Part shown: one piece after another, positions 27,652 through 36,046 of the stretch
Layout: each line of letters starts with the position of its first letter
Position numbering within the stretch: the stretch's first letter is position 1
Source of the DNA: Embleya scabrispora
Lineage (GTDB): Bacteria > Actinomycetota > Actinomycetes > Streptomycetales > Streptomycetaceae
NCBI RefSeq assembly: GCF_002024165.1
Contig: NZ_MWQN01000001.1
Span: forward strand, 1,116,001 to 1,180,000
Direction of reading: 5' to 3'
Length of the DNA stretch: 64,000 nt
The notes under the pieces: generated by a model
Database searches by the model: none
What the model was told of the DNA's origin: nothing
What the model saw: only the letters and a program-made list of their open reading frames with translations
Program-made: the position numbers and the translations under genes

Positions 27652-29796
27652 GTGTCGGGCGTCGACGATCGGCACGGGAACGGCCCGTCGCCGGAGGCGG
27701 CGGTGGGCAGCCACAACGAACTCGGCGGGACGGTACACGGGCCCAGCGTGCAGGCGGGCACGGTACACGGGGGCATCCACGTCTCCATCGGCCCCGCCGA
27801 CACCGCCGTGGTGCCGTGGCAACTGCCGCCGGCCCCGCCGATGGTCGATCGGGTGCGCGAACTGGACGCGCTGGACCGGCTGTGCGCCGCCGGGACGCGG
27901 CTCGTGTTGCTCGGCGGGCAGCCCGGAGTCGGCAAGACCACGCTCGCGCTGACCTGGCTGCGTCGGCTGCACGCCGCGTTTCCCGACGGCCGGCTGTACG
28001 CCGATCTGCGCGGCCACGGCGGCGGACGTCCGGCCGTGCCGAGCGAGATCGTCGGCGGTTTCCTGCGCGGACTCGGGGTCCCGGCGGATCGGGTGCCCCG
28101 CGACCCGGCCGAACAGCTCGGCCTGTACCGCTCGTTGACCGAGGGCCGCCGCTTGGCGGTGTTGCTCGACGACGCCACGACCGCCGCCCAGGTCCGTCCG
28201 CTGCTGCCGGCCGGGGCCAACCTCACCGTGGTCACCAGCCGCGGCAGGTTGTCGGGGCTGCTGGTGAACGGCGGTGTGCCGGTGCCGCTGGAACCGCTCG
28301 ACCATGCCGCCGCGGTGCAGCTCCTGGCGGACACCATGAACGACGACAGGGTCCGCGAACAACCGGCCGAGGCCGCCGAGTTGGTCGAGTTGTGCGCCCG
28401 CCTCCCGCTCGCCGTACGGGTGGCCGCCGCCCGGCTGGCCTCGCGGCCGACTCGGCCGATCACCACGATGGTGCGTGCCCTGGCCGACGAGCGCGGGCGC
28501 CTGGACGCATTGGCCCTGGACGGGGACCACACCGTCCGGGCCGCGTTGGACGTCTCGTACCGCGAGTTGCCGGCCGCGGCGGCGCGGCTGTATCGCGGAC
28601 TCGGCGTGCATCCGGGCCCGGACTTCGGGCCGGCGGTGGCAACGGCGGTGCTGGGGGCCCGGACGGTGAACGGGCCGCCGGCCGTCCTGGAGGACCTGCT
28701 CGATCGTAATCTGCTCACCGAGACCGCCGACGAGCGTTACCGATTCCACGACCTGATCCGACTACACGCGGTGGACAAGATGTCCGAACGCTCGGACTCC
28801 GAACGCACGGGCACCCTGCGCGCGATCCTGGACCACTATCTGGCCACGGCCACCCGCGCGGAGGAACTGCTCGAACCCCAACACCGGTCGCTGGCCCGGG
28901 ACTACGCGAGCGCCGAGGTGCCTCGGGTGGACTTCGCCGACGGCCCGGAGGCGTTGGCCTGGCTGGAGCGACAGCGGGTCACCCTGGTCGCCGCGATCCG
29001 CACCGCGGCCAATGCCGACCTGCACACCGTGGTCTGGCAGTTGACCGACGCGCTGTGGCCGCTGTTCCTGCGCGGCAAGTACTTCGAGGATGCCCGCGCG
29101 GCGCACGCGTTGGGGCTGGACGCCGCCCGTGCCTGTGCCGATCCGGCCGCGGAATCACGGATGTTGACCTCGGGCGGGTTGTGCGAACTGGACTGCGGCG
29201 GGCATGCCCGGGCGTTGGAGATGTTCGCCGCCGCGACCGAGGTGTGCGCCGGGTCCGGTGACGCGGTGGGGGCGGCAAGGGCGCGCAACTACACCGGTCT
29301 GGCGCTGCTCGGCCTGGACCGACTGGACGAGGCCGACGAGGCGTTTCGCGAGGCGGAGGGCCGGTGTCTGGCTCTCGGCGATCCGCGTCCCGCCGCGTTG
29401 GCCCGCTTCAATCGGGGGGATGTGGCGCTGCGCGCGGGCCGGGCCGCCGACGCGATCGCGCACGCCGAGGCGGCACATGCCGGGCTGGAGCGGGTCGACG
29501 ACGCGTACAACGCCGCCCGGGCGCGGGCCCTGATCGGCCGAGGGCTGGTGGCCGACGGCCGACCCGATCGGGCGGATCCGCATCTGCTCGCCGCGCTCGG
29601 GGTGCTGCGCGGGCACAACGCGAGCGTGGAGGTGGCGCACGTGCTCACCACGCTCGGTGAATCCGCCGAGCGACAGGGGCGACCCGCCGACGCCCGGGAC
29701 CGGTACGGCGAGGCATTGGGTCTGCTGGACGCGGTGCGGGCCCCGGCGGCCGAGACGGTACGCGCGCGGTTGCGCGGCCTCGATCCGCCGGGGTGA
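27652..29796 (+). CDS. STAND-type NB-ARC ATPase with TPR repeats
   Basis: 714 residues. Residues 21-46 hold the glycine-rich motif HNELGGTVHGPSVQAGTVHG followed by GIHVSI, which is common at the start of Streptomyces STAND proteins. The NTPase follows: Walker A GQPGVGKTTLALTW (residues 89-102), Walker B RRLAVLLDDATT, a VVTSRGRLSGL sensor and an LCARLPLAVRVAAARL GxP-like helix. The C-terminal half is made of TPR-like helices (ALGLDAARACADPAAESRML and later copies). There is no DNA-binding domain, unlike the SARP protein nearby. The GTG at 27652 follows a G-rich site. Such proteins are signal-transduction switches, some of them in phage defence, with the output domain here unclear. Confidence 0.82.
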   Translation: MSGVDDRHGNGPSPEAAVGSHNELGGTVHGPSVQAGTVHGGIHVSIGPADTAVVPWQLPPAPPMVDRVRELDALDRLCAAGTRLVLLGGQPGVGKTTLALTWLRRLHAAFPDGRLYADLRGHGGGRPAVPSEIVGGFLRGLGVPADRVPRDPAEQLGLYRSLTEGRRLAVLLDDATTAAQVRPLLPAGANLTVVTSRGRLSGLLVNGGVPVPLEPLDHAAAVQLLADTMNDDRVREQPAEAAELVELCARLPLAVRVAAARLASRPTRPITTMVRALADERGRLDALALDGDHTVRAALDVSYRELPAAAARLYRGLGVHPGPDFGPAVATAVLGARTVNGPPAVLEDLLDRNLLTETADERYRFHDLIRLHAVDKMSERSDSERTGTLRAILDHYLATATRAEELLEPQHRSLARDYASAEVPRVDFADGPEALAWLERQRVTLVAAIRTAANADLHTVVWQLTDALWPLFLRGKYFEDARAAHALGLDAARACADPAAESRMLTSGGLCELDCGGHARALEMFAAATEVCAGSGDAVGAARARNYTGLALLGLDRLDEADEAFREAEGRCLALGDPRPAALARFNRGDVALRAGRAADAIAHAEAAHAGLERVDDAYNAARARALIGRGLVADGRPDRADPHLLAALGVLRGHNASVEVAHVLTTLGESAERQGRPADARDRYGEALGLLDAVRAPAAETVRARLRGLDPPG

Positions 29797-29805
29797 CGGT
29801 CCGGC

Positions 29806-30192
29806 TCAGCCCGGACCCGACGCGCCGAGGACGGTCAACGCGTGCAGGATCGACGCGTAGCGCGGCCAGGGCGGATCGGCGTCGCCGCGCCGCACCCGCC
29901 CCGGCGGCGCGGCACCGATCCGAACCAGGGCCAGGTTCGGCCCGCGGACGATCAGCGTGACCAGGGCCCCGGGATGCGCCGCCGCCAACTCCCGATCCCG
30001 CTCCCCCAGTCCCGCCCACGACGGCCGCCCACCCTCGGCGACCACCAGCACATCGGCCAACGCCGCGCGAGGCGAGGGCAGTTCGACCCGCACGTGTTCG
30101 TCCACCACGGTCCTGCCGTCACCACCACGCACCACCACGGTCACCGAGACCGCCCCGACCCCGAGCGACCCGCCCGGCAGGCACCCCGTCAT
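29806..30192 (-). CDS. Small protein of unknown function paired with glycosyltransferase-like gene
   Basis: 128 residues. Two beta-rich stretches are visible (VSVTVVVRGGDGRTVVDEHVR and ALVTLIVRGPNLALVRIG) around a helix, but no known domain. The ATG overlaps the stop of the upstream gene by four bases, so the two act together. It is convergent with the STAND gene, with nine bases between stops. Confidence 0.6.
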   Translation of the reverse strand: MTGCLPGGSLGVGAVSVTVVVRGGDGRTVVDEHVRVELPSPRAALADVLVVAEGGRPSWAGLGERDRELAAAHPGALVTLIVRGPNLALVRIGAAPPGRVRRGDADPPWPRYASILHALTVLGASGPG

Positions 30193-31412
30193 CGCGGTGC
30201 TCCCGGCAGGTCGGCGATCCGTACCCTCGGACGCGCGGCGGGGGCCTTGAGTTTGAGGTGACGGTAGATCAGGTGGCGCATGTTTCCCGCGAAGGAGCCG
30301 GGTTGGGAGGTGATCCGCGCGGCCACCCGGGCGTAGTCCGCCCGCCGGTGGTCCGCCGGGATCCGGGACAGCTGGGCGAGCATCGAGCGCCGGTGCCGGA
30401 TCCGCGGCGCGAAGCGCGCCAGGTCGCCCAGCGGGGAGGCCGGATCGATGTCGGCCTCGGGGTAGGTCGCCAGGGCCACCGGGGCGTCGGTGGCGGTGGC
30501 GTACAGGCTCAGCGAACCGTGATCGCCGACCACGCAGTCCGCGGCGACCAGGACGCCCCGCCAGTCGTCCTCCGGCGGGATCAGCACCAGGCCCTCGCGC
30601 AACGCCTCGGCCAGCCAGGCCCGTACCTGCCACGCGCCGTGGCCGCTCCACACGTTCGGGTGCATCAGCGCGGTCACCCGGTAGCCGTCCCGGGGCAGTT
30701 CGGTGGTCATCCGGTGCAGCAGTTCGGGGGTGCGGCCGAGCAGCGAGTTGCCGCCCCACGTGGACGTGACCACGATGTGCCGCTGCCCGGGCGCGATCCG
30801 CAGCGCGTCGCGGTAGCGCGCCCGATGCGCCCGGCTCGCCACCAGGCAGTCGTAGTTGGGATCCCCCGCCACCACGGCGGCGGGCACCGCCTCGGGGCAG
30901 GTCGCACCGAGCCGGGCCAACTCCTCGGCGTGCGCCAGCAGGATGGTGGCGGGCACCAACCGGCCGTCCCGGATCAGATCCTGCGGCGCCAGTCCGTACG
31001 TACCGCGGGCGGCCACCCTGCGTCCGCCGCGCCGTGCGGGGACCAGCTTGTTGTGTCCCGCGCCGTGTGCCATCACGATCACGGGCGCGTCCAGTTCGGC
31101 CAGTCCCTCGTGTCCCGCCGCCAACGCGAGGTCGAAACTCATGTCGACGGCCCGGTGCCACGGCACCGTGGTGGCGCCGAGCCGGTCCAGGAACTCGGCG
31201 ACTCCCGAGGTGAAGATCGTCGGTGCCATGGTGAAGAAGACCTGGACCCGCAGGTCTCCTTCGAGCAGACTGACCGCGTCGATCAGGCGTTGTCCCGACG
31301 TGACGTTGTGCACCACGACCAGAACCCCCCGCTCCGCCGAACGGGTCGTCCACCGCGCCGCGTCCGGTCGGACCGGTACGGGTCTGGGCTCGCTGCCGGA
31401 CAGGATCGTCAT
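30189..31412 (-). CDS. Glycosyltransferase GT-B/CDP-glycerol transferase-like protein
   Basis: 407 residues. A two-lobed pattern is suggested by GVLVVVHNVTSGQRLIDAV at the N-terminus, a central HGAGHNKLVP, TSTWGGNSLLG at the start of the second half, and VAADCVVGDHGSLSLYATATDAP near the end, which is similar in place and form to the acceptor/donor loop of CDP-glycerol glycerophosphotransferases. The start at 31412 is chosen for GGAGG five bases upstream; a Met four codons earlier is possible. Divergent from the SARP gene and coupled to the small protein downstream. The glycosyltransferase call is tentative. Confidence 0.5.
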   Translation of the reverse strand: MTILSGSEPRPVPVRPDAARWTTRSAERGVLVVVHNVTSGQRLIDAVSLLEGDLRVQVFFTMAPTIFTSGVAEFLDRLGATTVPWHRAVDMSFDLALAAGHEGLAELDAPVIVMAHGAGHNKLVPARRGGRRVAARGTYGLAPQDLIRDGRLVPATILLAHAEELARLGATCPEAVPAAVVAGDPNYDCLVASRAHRARYRDALRIAPGQRHIVVTSTWGGNSLLGRTPELLHRMTTELPRDGYRVTALMHPNVWSGHGAWQVRAWLAEALREGLVLIPPEDDWRGVLVAADCVVGDHGSLSLYATATDAPVALATYPEADIDPASPLGDLARFAPRIRHRRSMLAQLSRIPADHRRADYARVAARITSQPGSFAGNMRHLIYRHLKLKAPAARPRVRIADLPGAPR

Positions 31413-31643
31413 TCGCGCCTCCATGAGCGTCGTCACCACCGGACGGGCCCCGTTCCCCCGTGGCCGAGCGGATCTGTGGGGTCGAAACGGCCGTTGCCGC
31501 CGACAACCGGGACATCCCCGGCCGGTGGGGTGAATTCCTTGCAGGTTGCCGGCAGTCACGTTGCATCACCCGAGCGCAACCGGAATGCCCGCTTGCGAAT
31601 AGGCGATTTCCGGACGGATCGCGGCCGTCGTCTTCTGGTGGCC

Positions 31644-31664
31644 CTGTGGCAGGACGTGCCACAG
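31644..31664. promoter_or_regulatory. Palindrome in the divergent region before the SARP gene
   Basis: CTGTGGCA and TGCCACAG are perfect eight-base arms around GGACG. The site lies 66 bases upstream of the SARP start within the 317-base divergent gap 31413-31729. It could be an operator or an RNA hairpin in the leader. No other feature is seen in the gap apart from the ribosome site. Confidence 0.55.
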
Positions 31665-31729
31665 TGGTCACGCGACACCTCGGCACCGGGCGCGTTGGCC
31701 AGGAGGGACTGGGGCGGGGGGATAACGCG

Positions 31730-34700
31730 GTGCTATCGATCCGGGCACTGGGCCCGATGGAACTGTGGGTGGACGACGCTCGGCAGCCCCTGGGAACGAT
31801 CAAGGAACGATGCGTACTGGCCGTGCTGTTGGGCGCGGAGGGCGCCGCGGTCTCGACCGACGTGATGATCGCCCGGGTGTGGGACGACGAACCGCCGCCC
31901 ACCTCCGTGGACACGCTGCGCACCTACGTGTCCCGGCTGCGCCGGCGTCTGCGCAACACCGGCCACGCGGCCCGCCTGTCCTCGGATTCGCGGACGTATC
32001 GGCTCCAGGTGGAGCCCGAGGAGGTCGACTTCCGTCGCTTTCGGCTGTTGCGCGAGCGGGCCAACGACACCGAGGATCCGGCGCTGGCCGCGGAGTTGTT
32101 GCGCGAGGCCGAACGCCTGTGGCGCGGCCAGCCGTTCGCCGGGCTGTCGGGGTTGTGGATCGAGTCGATCCGGGGCGGCCTCGAGGAGCAGCGCCGACAG
32201 ATCCGTGAGCGACGTGTTCACCTGGAGCTCGGGCTCGGCCGTCATGCCGAAGTCGTCGTCGAGCTGCGCGACCTGGCCGCGCAACATCCGGTCGCCGAGC
32301 CGGTGGTGGCCGATTTGATGCTCGCGCTGTACCGGTGCGGGCGCTACGGCGAGGCGTTGGAGACCTATCGCCGCACCCGGGCCCGACTGAGCAGCGAACT
32401 GGGCGCCGATCCGGGGCCGGATCTGGAGCGGCTGCACACCCGGTTGTTGCGCCGGGATCCGGCGCTGGCCGTTCCCGCCCGGGTGCCCGGTGGATCCGTG
32501 CCGCGCGAGGCCCTGCCCGAGCGGCCGGTCCCGAGCGCGCCCGACACGCTGCTGCGGGACACCCGGCACTTCATCGGCCGTCGTGCCGAATTGGCCCAGC
32601 TGTTGCGCGAGGACGAGGTCGGGACGGCGCTGCCGGTCACGGTGATCTCCGGCCTCGCCGGGGTGGGGAAGACCTGTCTGGCCATCCATGCCTCGCACCT
32701 GATGCGGGCGAACTACCCGGACGGGCGCCTGTATCTGCATCTGCACGCACACGACGCGCACGAGTCGCCGATCGAACCGGCCGAGGCACTGGGCTCGTTG
32801 CTGGTCGAGATGGGTGTGCCGAGCCCGCAACTGGCGGCCACACCGGATCTGCGGGCGGCGCAGTGGCGCCGGACCATGGCCGATCGGCGCGCGTTGATCG
32901 TGCTCGACGACGTCCGCGACGCCGCACAGGTACGACTGTTGTTGCCGGGCAGTCCGCGCTGTCGGGTCCTGGTGACCAGTCGACGCCGGCTCACCGATCT
33001 CGAAGGCGCGCGCTCGTTGTCCCTGCGGGTGCCGAACACGGCCGACGCGGCAGCCCTGTTCACCCGGATCGCCGAGGAGGTCCGGGAGTTGGCCGACGCG
33101 GATCACGCACCGGTCGCCGAGATCGTGAAACGGTGCGGCAATCACCCGCTGGCCATTCAGCTCACCGCGAATCGGTTTCGTCATCGCGCGGGGCGGGTGC
33201 GCGATCTGGCGGCCCGGCTGGCCGAGGCACCGCGCACATTGGACGTGATCGACGCGCCGCCGGGTATCTCGATGGCGTTCAATCTGTCCTACACGGAACT
33301 GGGTTCGGTCGCGCAGTTGGTCTTCCGGCGCCTCGCGCTGCATCCGGGACCGGATGTGGGTCGGGCCGCGGCGGTGGCGATATGTGGCCTGGGCCCGGAC
33401 GAAGTCGCGCGTGGAATAGACGAGTTGGTGGAATCGCATCTGTTGGAGGAGCCGGCGCACGATCGATATCGTTTCCACGACCTCGTGCACGACTTCGCGC
33501 TGCACACGGCGTATCGCGAGGACTCCGCGCCCGAGCGGGTGGAGGCGGTCACGCGGGTTCTCGATCTGTATCTGGATCTCGCCGATCGGGCGGACCGGCT
33601 GGCCTATCCGTACGGGCGGCGATCGGGCCTGGTGCCGGTGCCCGTACCGCGCACGGAAGTCCCGTTCGAGACGCCCGAGGCGGCCGAGGAGTGGCTGGAC
33701 CGGGAGCGGTTCAACCTGGTCGCGGCGGCGCGACCGGTGCCGGGCGTGGCGTCCGAGCACGCACGTCACCTCGCCGAGGTGTTGGCTCGATCGCTGCTGA
33801 AGTGGGGTTCGTGGGGGCTCGCGCGCGATCTGTACACCGCCGCCCTCGCGGAATGGCGCGCGGCCGGTCCGGGCGAGGCGCGGGCCGCGACGCACCTGCT
33901 GATCGAACGGGCGTCCATCCAGTGGCGGTTGGGCGCGCACGAGGACGCCTTCCTGGACGCGAGCGAGGCGCTCACGCTCGCCGAGGGCGCGAAGGATCGA
34001 CGCGGCCAGGCCGAGGCGTTGGCCGAGATCGGCGCCACACACCTGCGGGCGGGCCGTTTCCCGGCCGCCCGGGATCACCTGGATCGGGCCCTGGAGATGC
34101 ACCGGGAGATCGACAGTCCGCATGGCCGGGCCGGAATTCTGCTGCATCTGGGTGTACTGAACGGGCATCTGCGGAAATACGAGCGGGCGACGGATCTGCT
34201 GCTCGCGGCACGGGACGTCTACGAGCGGCTGGGCGAGCGGCGCGAATTGGTGAAGGTGCTCAACAACATCGGCGAGATCTTTCTGCTTCGGGATGATCCG
34301 GACAATGCGGAGCGGTATTACCTGGAATCACTGGAGGCGGCGCGCCAAAGCAACGCGCAGGCCGAATACGCGATCCTCGTGAACAATCTCGGCCAGGTGG
34401 AACTGGCGCGTGGGAATCCGCACGCCGCGTTGCATCGTTACGCGCAGGCGCTGCACGTCTACGGGCAGATCAGCGATCTGCGGTCCGAGGCCGACACCCG
34501 GATCAACGTCGGTCTCGCGCATCTGGCCATGCACGACCCGGGCGAGGCGCTCGCGCACTTCGCCCGGGGGCGCGCGATCGCCGAGCGGATCGACGATCGG
34601 TTGCACCGACAGCGGGCCGCCGCGGGCTTCGCGCAGGCGTACTTCGATCTGGGCGACCTGGTCGAGGCGCGGGCGGAGTACCGCACGAGTGCGGACCTGG

Positions 34701-34909
34701 CCCGCGGGTTGGGCACGGTCCTGGAGGAGGCGCGGGCGCTGGCCGGGCTGGCGCGCACCACCGAGGCGATGGACGGCGCGGCCGCCGCCCGCGCGCACTG
34801 GTCGTCCGCGTTGGCGGGCTATGAGCGCCTGGGGGCGGCCACTTCGTCCGCCACGGCCGAGGCGGACGAAGCCAGGGCCGCCCTGCGGCGCATCGACGGT
34901 GACGGGTGA
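31730..34909 (+). CDS. AfsR/SARP-type transcriptional regulator with NB-ARC and TPR domains
   Basis: 1059 residues. Residues 1-95 are an OmpR-type winged helix (LGPMELWVDDARQPLGTIKE, then VDTLRTYVSRLRRRLR); a bacterial transcriptional activation domain (BTAD) follows to about 260 (YRCGRYGEALETYRRTRARL with the LGADPGPDLERLH end). The NB-ARC has Walker A GLAGVGKTCLAIHA and Walker B DRRALIVLDDVRD. TPR repeats fill the C-terminal third (ALAEIGATHLRAGRFPAARD and later). This is the domain order of AfsR, a global or pathway activator of secondary metabolism. GTG at 31730 is preceded by a G-rich site. It faces the ATP-grasp/peptide operon tail to tail and could control it or the biosynthetic genes further right. 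Confidence 0.9.
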   Translation: MLSIRALGPMELWVDDARQPLGTIKERCVLAVLLGAEGAAVSTDVMIARVWDDEPPPTSVDTLRTYVSRLRRRLRNTGHAARLSSDSRTYRLQVEPEEVDFRRFRLLRERANDTEDPALAAELLREAERLWRGQPFAGLSGLWIESIRGGLEEQRRQIRERRVHLELGLGRHAEVVVELRDLAAQHPVAEPVVADLMLALYRCGRYGEALETYRRTRARLSSELGADPGPDLERLHTRLLRRDPALAVPARVPGGSVPREALPERPVPSAPDTLLRDTRHFIGRRAELAQLLREDEVGTALPVTVISGLAGVGKTCLAIHASHLMRANYPDGRLYLHLHAHDAHESPIEPAEALGSLLVEMGVPSPQLAATPDLRAAQWRRTMADRRALIVLDDVRDAAQVRLLLPGSPRCRVLVTSRRRLTDLEGARSLSLRVPNTADAAALFTRIAEEVRELADADHAPVAEIVKRCGNHPLAIQLTANRFRHRAGRVRDLAARLAEAPRTLDVIDAPPGISMAFNLSYTELGSVAQLVFRRLALHPGPDVGRAAAVAICGLGPDEVARGIDELVESHLLEEPAHDRYRFHDLVHDFALHTAYREDSAPERVEAVTRVLDLYLDLADRADRLAYPYGRRSGLVPVPVPRTEVPFETPEAAEEWLDRERFNLVAAARPVPGVASEHARHLAEVLARSLLKWGSWGLARDLYTAALAEWRAAGPGEARAATHLLIERASIQWRLGAHEDAFLDASEALTLAEGAKDRRGQAEALAEIGATHLRAGRFPAARDHLDRALEMHREIDSPHGRAGILLHLGVLNGHLRKYERATDLLLAARDVYERLGERRELVKVLNNIGEIFLLRDDPDNAERYYLESLEAARQSNAQAEYAILVNNLGQVELARGNPHAALHRYAQALHVYGQISDLRSEADTRINVGLAHLAMHDPGEALAHFARGRAIAERIDDRLHRQRAAAGFAQAYFDLGDLVEARAEYRTSADLARGLGTVLEEARALAGLARTTEAMDGAAAARAHWSSALAGYERLGAATSSATAEADEARAALRRIDGDG

Positions 34910-34934
34910 CGAGAGGCGGTGCGGGGCGGCGGGG

Positions 34935-35021
34935 TCAGGCGAAGAGCACGAGCAGCGTGGACGGATCCAGGTAGTCGCCGGCACCCATCATGAAGGTGGC
35001 AAAGAAATCAAAAAAGGACAT
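34935..35021 (-). CDS. 28-residue hydrophobic peptide, candidate modified-peptide precursor
   Basis: A very short frame of 28 codons with GGAAAGG seven bases before its ATG. It lies 142 bases downstream of two same-strand ATP-grasp genes. The peptide is rich in Phe and Met: residues 6-11 read FFATFM, which resembles the FFARFL helix of microviridin leaders that docks on their ATP-grasp ligases. The C-terminal half has Asp at 16 and 19 and Ser/Thr at 21 and 22, side chains that graspetide ligases join by esters. This likeness is short and could be chance in a Phe-rich sequence. Alternatives are a membrane-active small protein or no gene. Homologues beside ATP-grasp pairs would settle it. Confidence 0.5.
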   Translation of the reverse strand: MSFFDFFATFMMGAGDYLDPSTLLVLFA

Positions 35022-35057
35022 GGTGCAGCCTTTCCCGCAAAAGGTTGGGGCGGAATC

Positions 35058-35086
35058 CGCCGAAGCGGCGACGGATCCGTAACCTA
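35058..35086 (-). promoter_or_regulatory. Possible own promoter and leader hairpin of the 28-residue peptide
   Basis: On the minus strand TAGGTT (35086-35081) matches a HrdB-type -10 and is followed, about 10 bases on, by CGCCG-CTT-CGGCG, a five-bp hairpin, before the peptide start 37 bases later. No convincing -35 was found. This would let the peptide be made separately from the ATP-grasp genes. Confidence 0.3.
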
Positions 35087-35163
35087 TCGGCACGCCGGCG
35101 ATCTTCGCAGTCGATTGCCGCGGTCGGCGCGCACCTTCTTCGACACGTGTGCAGTCGCGCGGA

Positions 35164-36030
35164 TCAGCGGATGGGTTTTGCCCGTTCCACTCGCATTGCG
35201 CCGGTCGGGCACGAGGCGGACAACTGCGCCTCGGCCGACATACGGGTACTCCGTGGCATCCCGGATCCGGTGGCCAATTCCGCCAGGGCCTCGGGCGCGC
35301 CGCGCATATCGCGCATGCCGGGGAAGGCGTTCACGTCGATGATCGACGGGACGCCGTCGACCTCGAGGATGTCCACGCCGTAGACGTCGAGACCGAACGC
35401 CTCACCCACTCGGCGGGCCAGGGCGGCCCAGCCGGTCGGCAGGTCCTGCGGGGCGATCGGCTTGGTGTCGGCGGGGCCGTCGAGCGCGGTGCGGCGCAGG
35501 CCCGCGAAGACGTGCCCGTCGACCACCCACAACTTGTGGTCCCAGCCCCCGTTGTCGACGAACTCCTGGGCCACGATCGGCTCGTCCGGCCATTCCCGGG
35601 CCATCGCCCGCAGCGCCCGCGCGTCGTCGACCCGAGCCACCAGGTCGTGTCTGCGGCTGTGTCGGCTCTTCACCATCAGCGGGAAGACAGGACCGGTGTC
35701 GAGCAGTTCGGCGGGCGAGGCAAAGGCGGTGGTGTCCGGGAACGGCAGCCCGGCGGTCCAGGCGAGCTCGGCCATCCGGACCCGGTCCTGGCAGGCGCGG
35801 GTGGCCGCCGCCGAGTTGAGCACCCGCGCGCCGTGCCGCTCGGCCCGTTCGGCGAACGCGAGCGCCCGGGCGGTACGGGCCTTGAGCAGGTAGACGTCGG
35901 CGGTGATCGGGTGGTCGGCGGTGACGGTGTCCGGATCGATCGCGACGACCTCGTGACGCGGCGTCAACAGGGCGCGCGCGTCCGCGAGAAGCGGGTGGTC
36001 GGGGCGGTCGGTGACGAGGCAGATCCGCAC
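35164..36030 (-). CDS. ATP-grasp ligase (RimK/ITPK-like), second of a pair
   Basis: 288 residues. Three ATP-grasp parts are visible: an N-terminal domain (RICLVTDRPDHPLLADARALL), the central nucleotide-binding lobe (FPLMVKSRHSRRHDLVARV, with the ATP-binding Lys, and EPIVAQEFVDNGGWDHKLWVV), and the metal-binding C-terminal lobe (GVDILEVDGVPSIIDVNAFPGM, where Asp and Asn bind Mg). The glycine-rich loop is replaced by SRHSRRHD, a notable change. The enzyme would join a carboxylate to an amine or hydroxyl at the cost of ATP. GTG start, 16 bases after the first ATP-grasp gene. The C-terminal ~40 residues are Ser/Arg-rich and unlike the family. Confidence 0.82.
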   Translation of the reverse strand: MRICLVTDRPDHPLLADARALLTPRHEVVAIDPDTVTADHPITADVYLLKARTARALAFAERAERHGARVLNSAAATRACQDRVRMAELAWTAGLPFPDTTAFASPAELLDTGPVFPLMVKSRHSRRHDLVARVDDARALRAMAREWPDEPIVAQEFVDNGGWDHKLWVVDGHVFAGLRRTALDGPADTKPIAPQDLPTGWAALARRVGEAFGLDVYGVDILEVDGVPSIIDVNAFPGMRDMRGAPEALAELATGSGMPRSTRMSAEAQLSASCPTGAMRVERAKPIR

Positions 36031-36046
36031 GTGTGCACGCGCCCCG

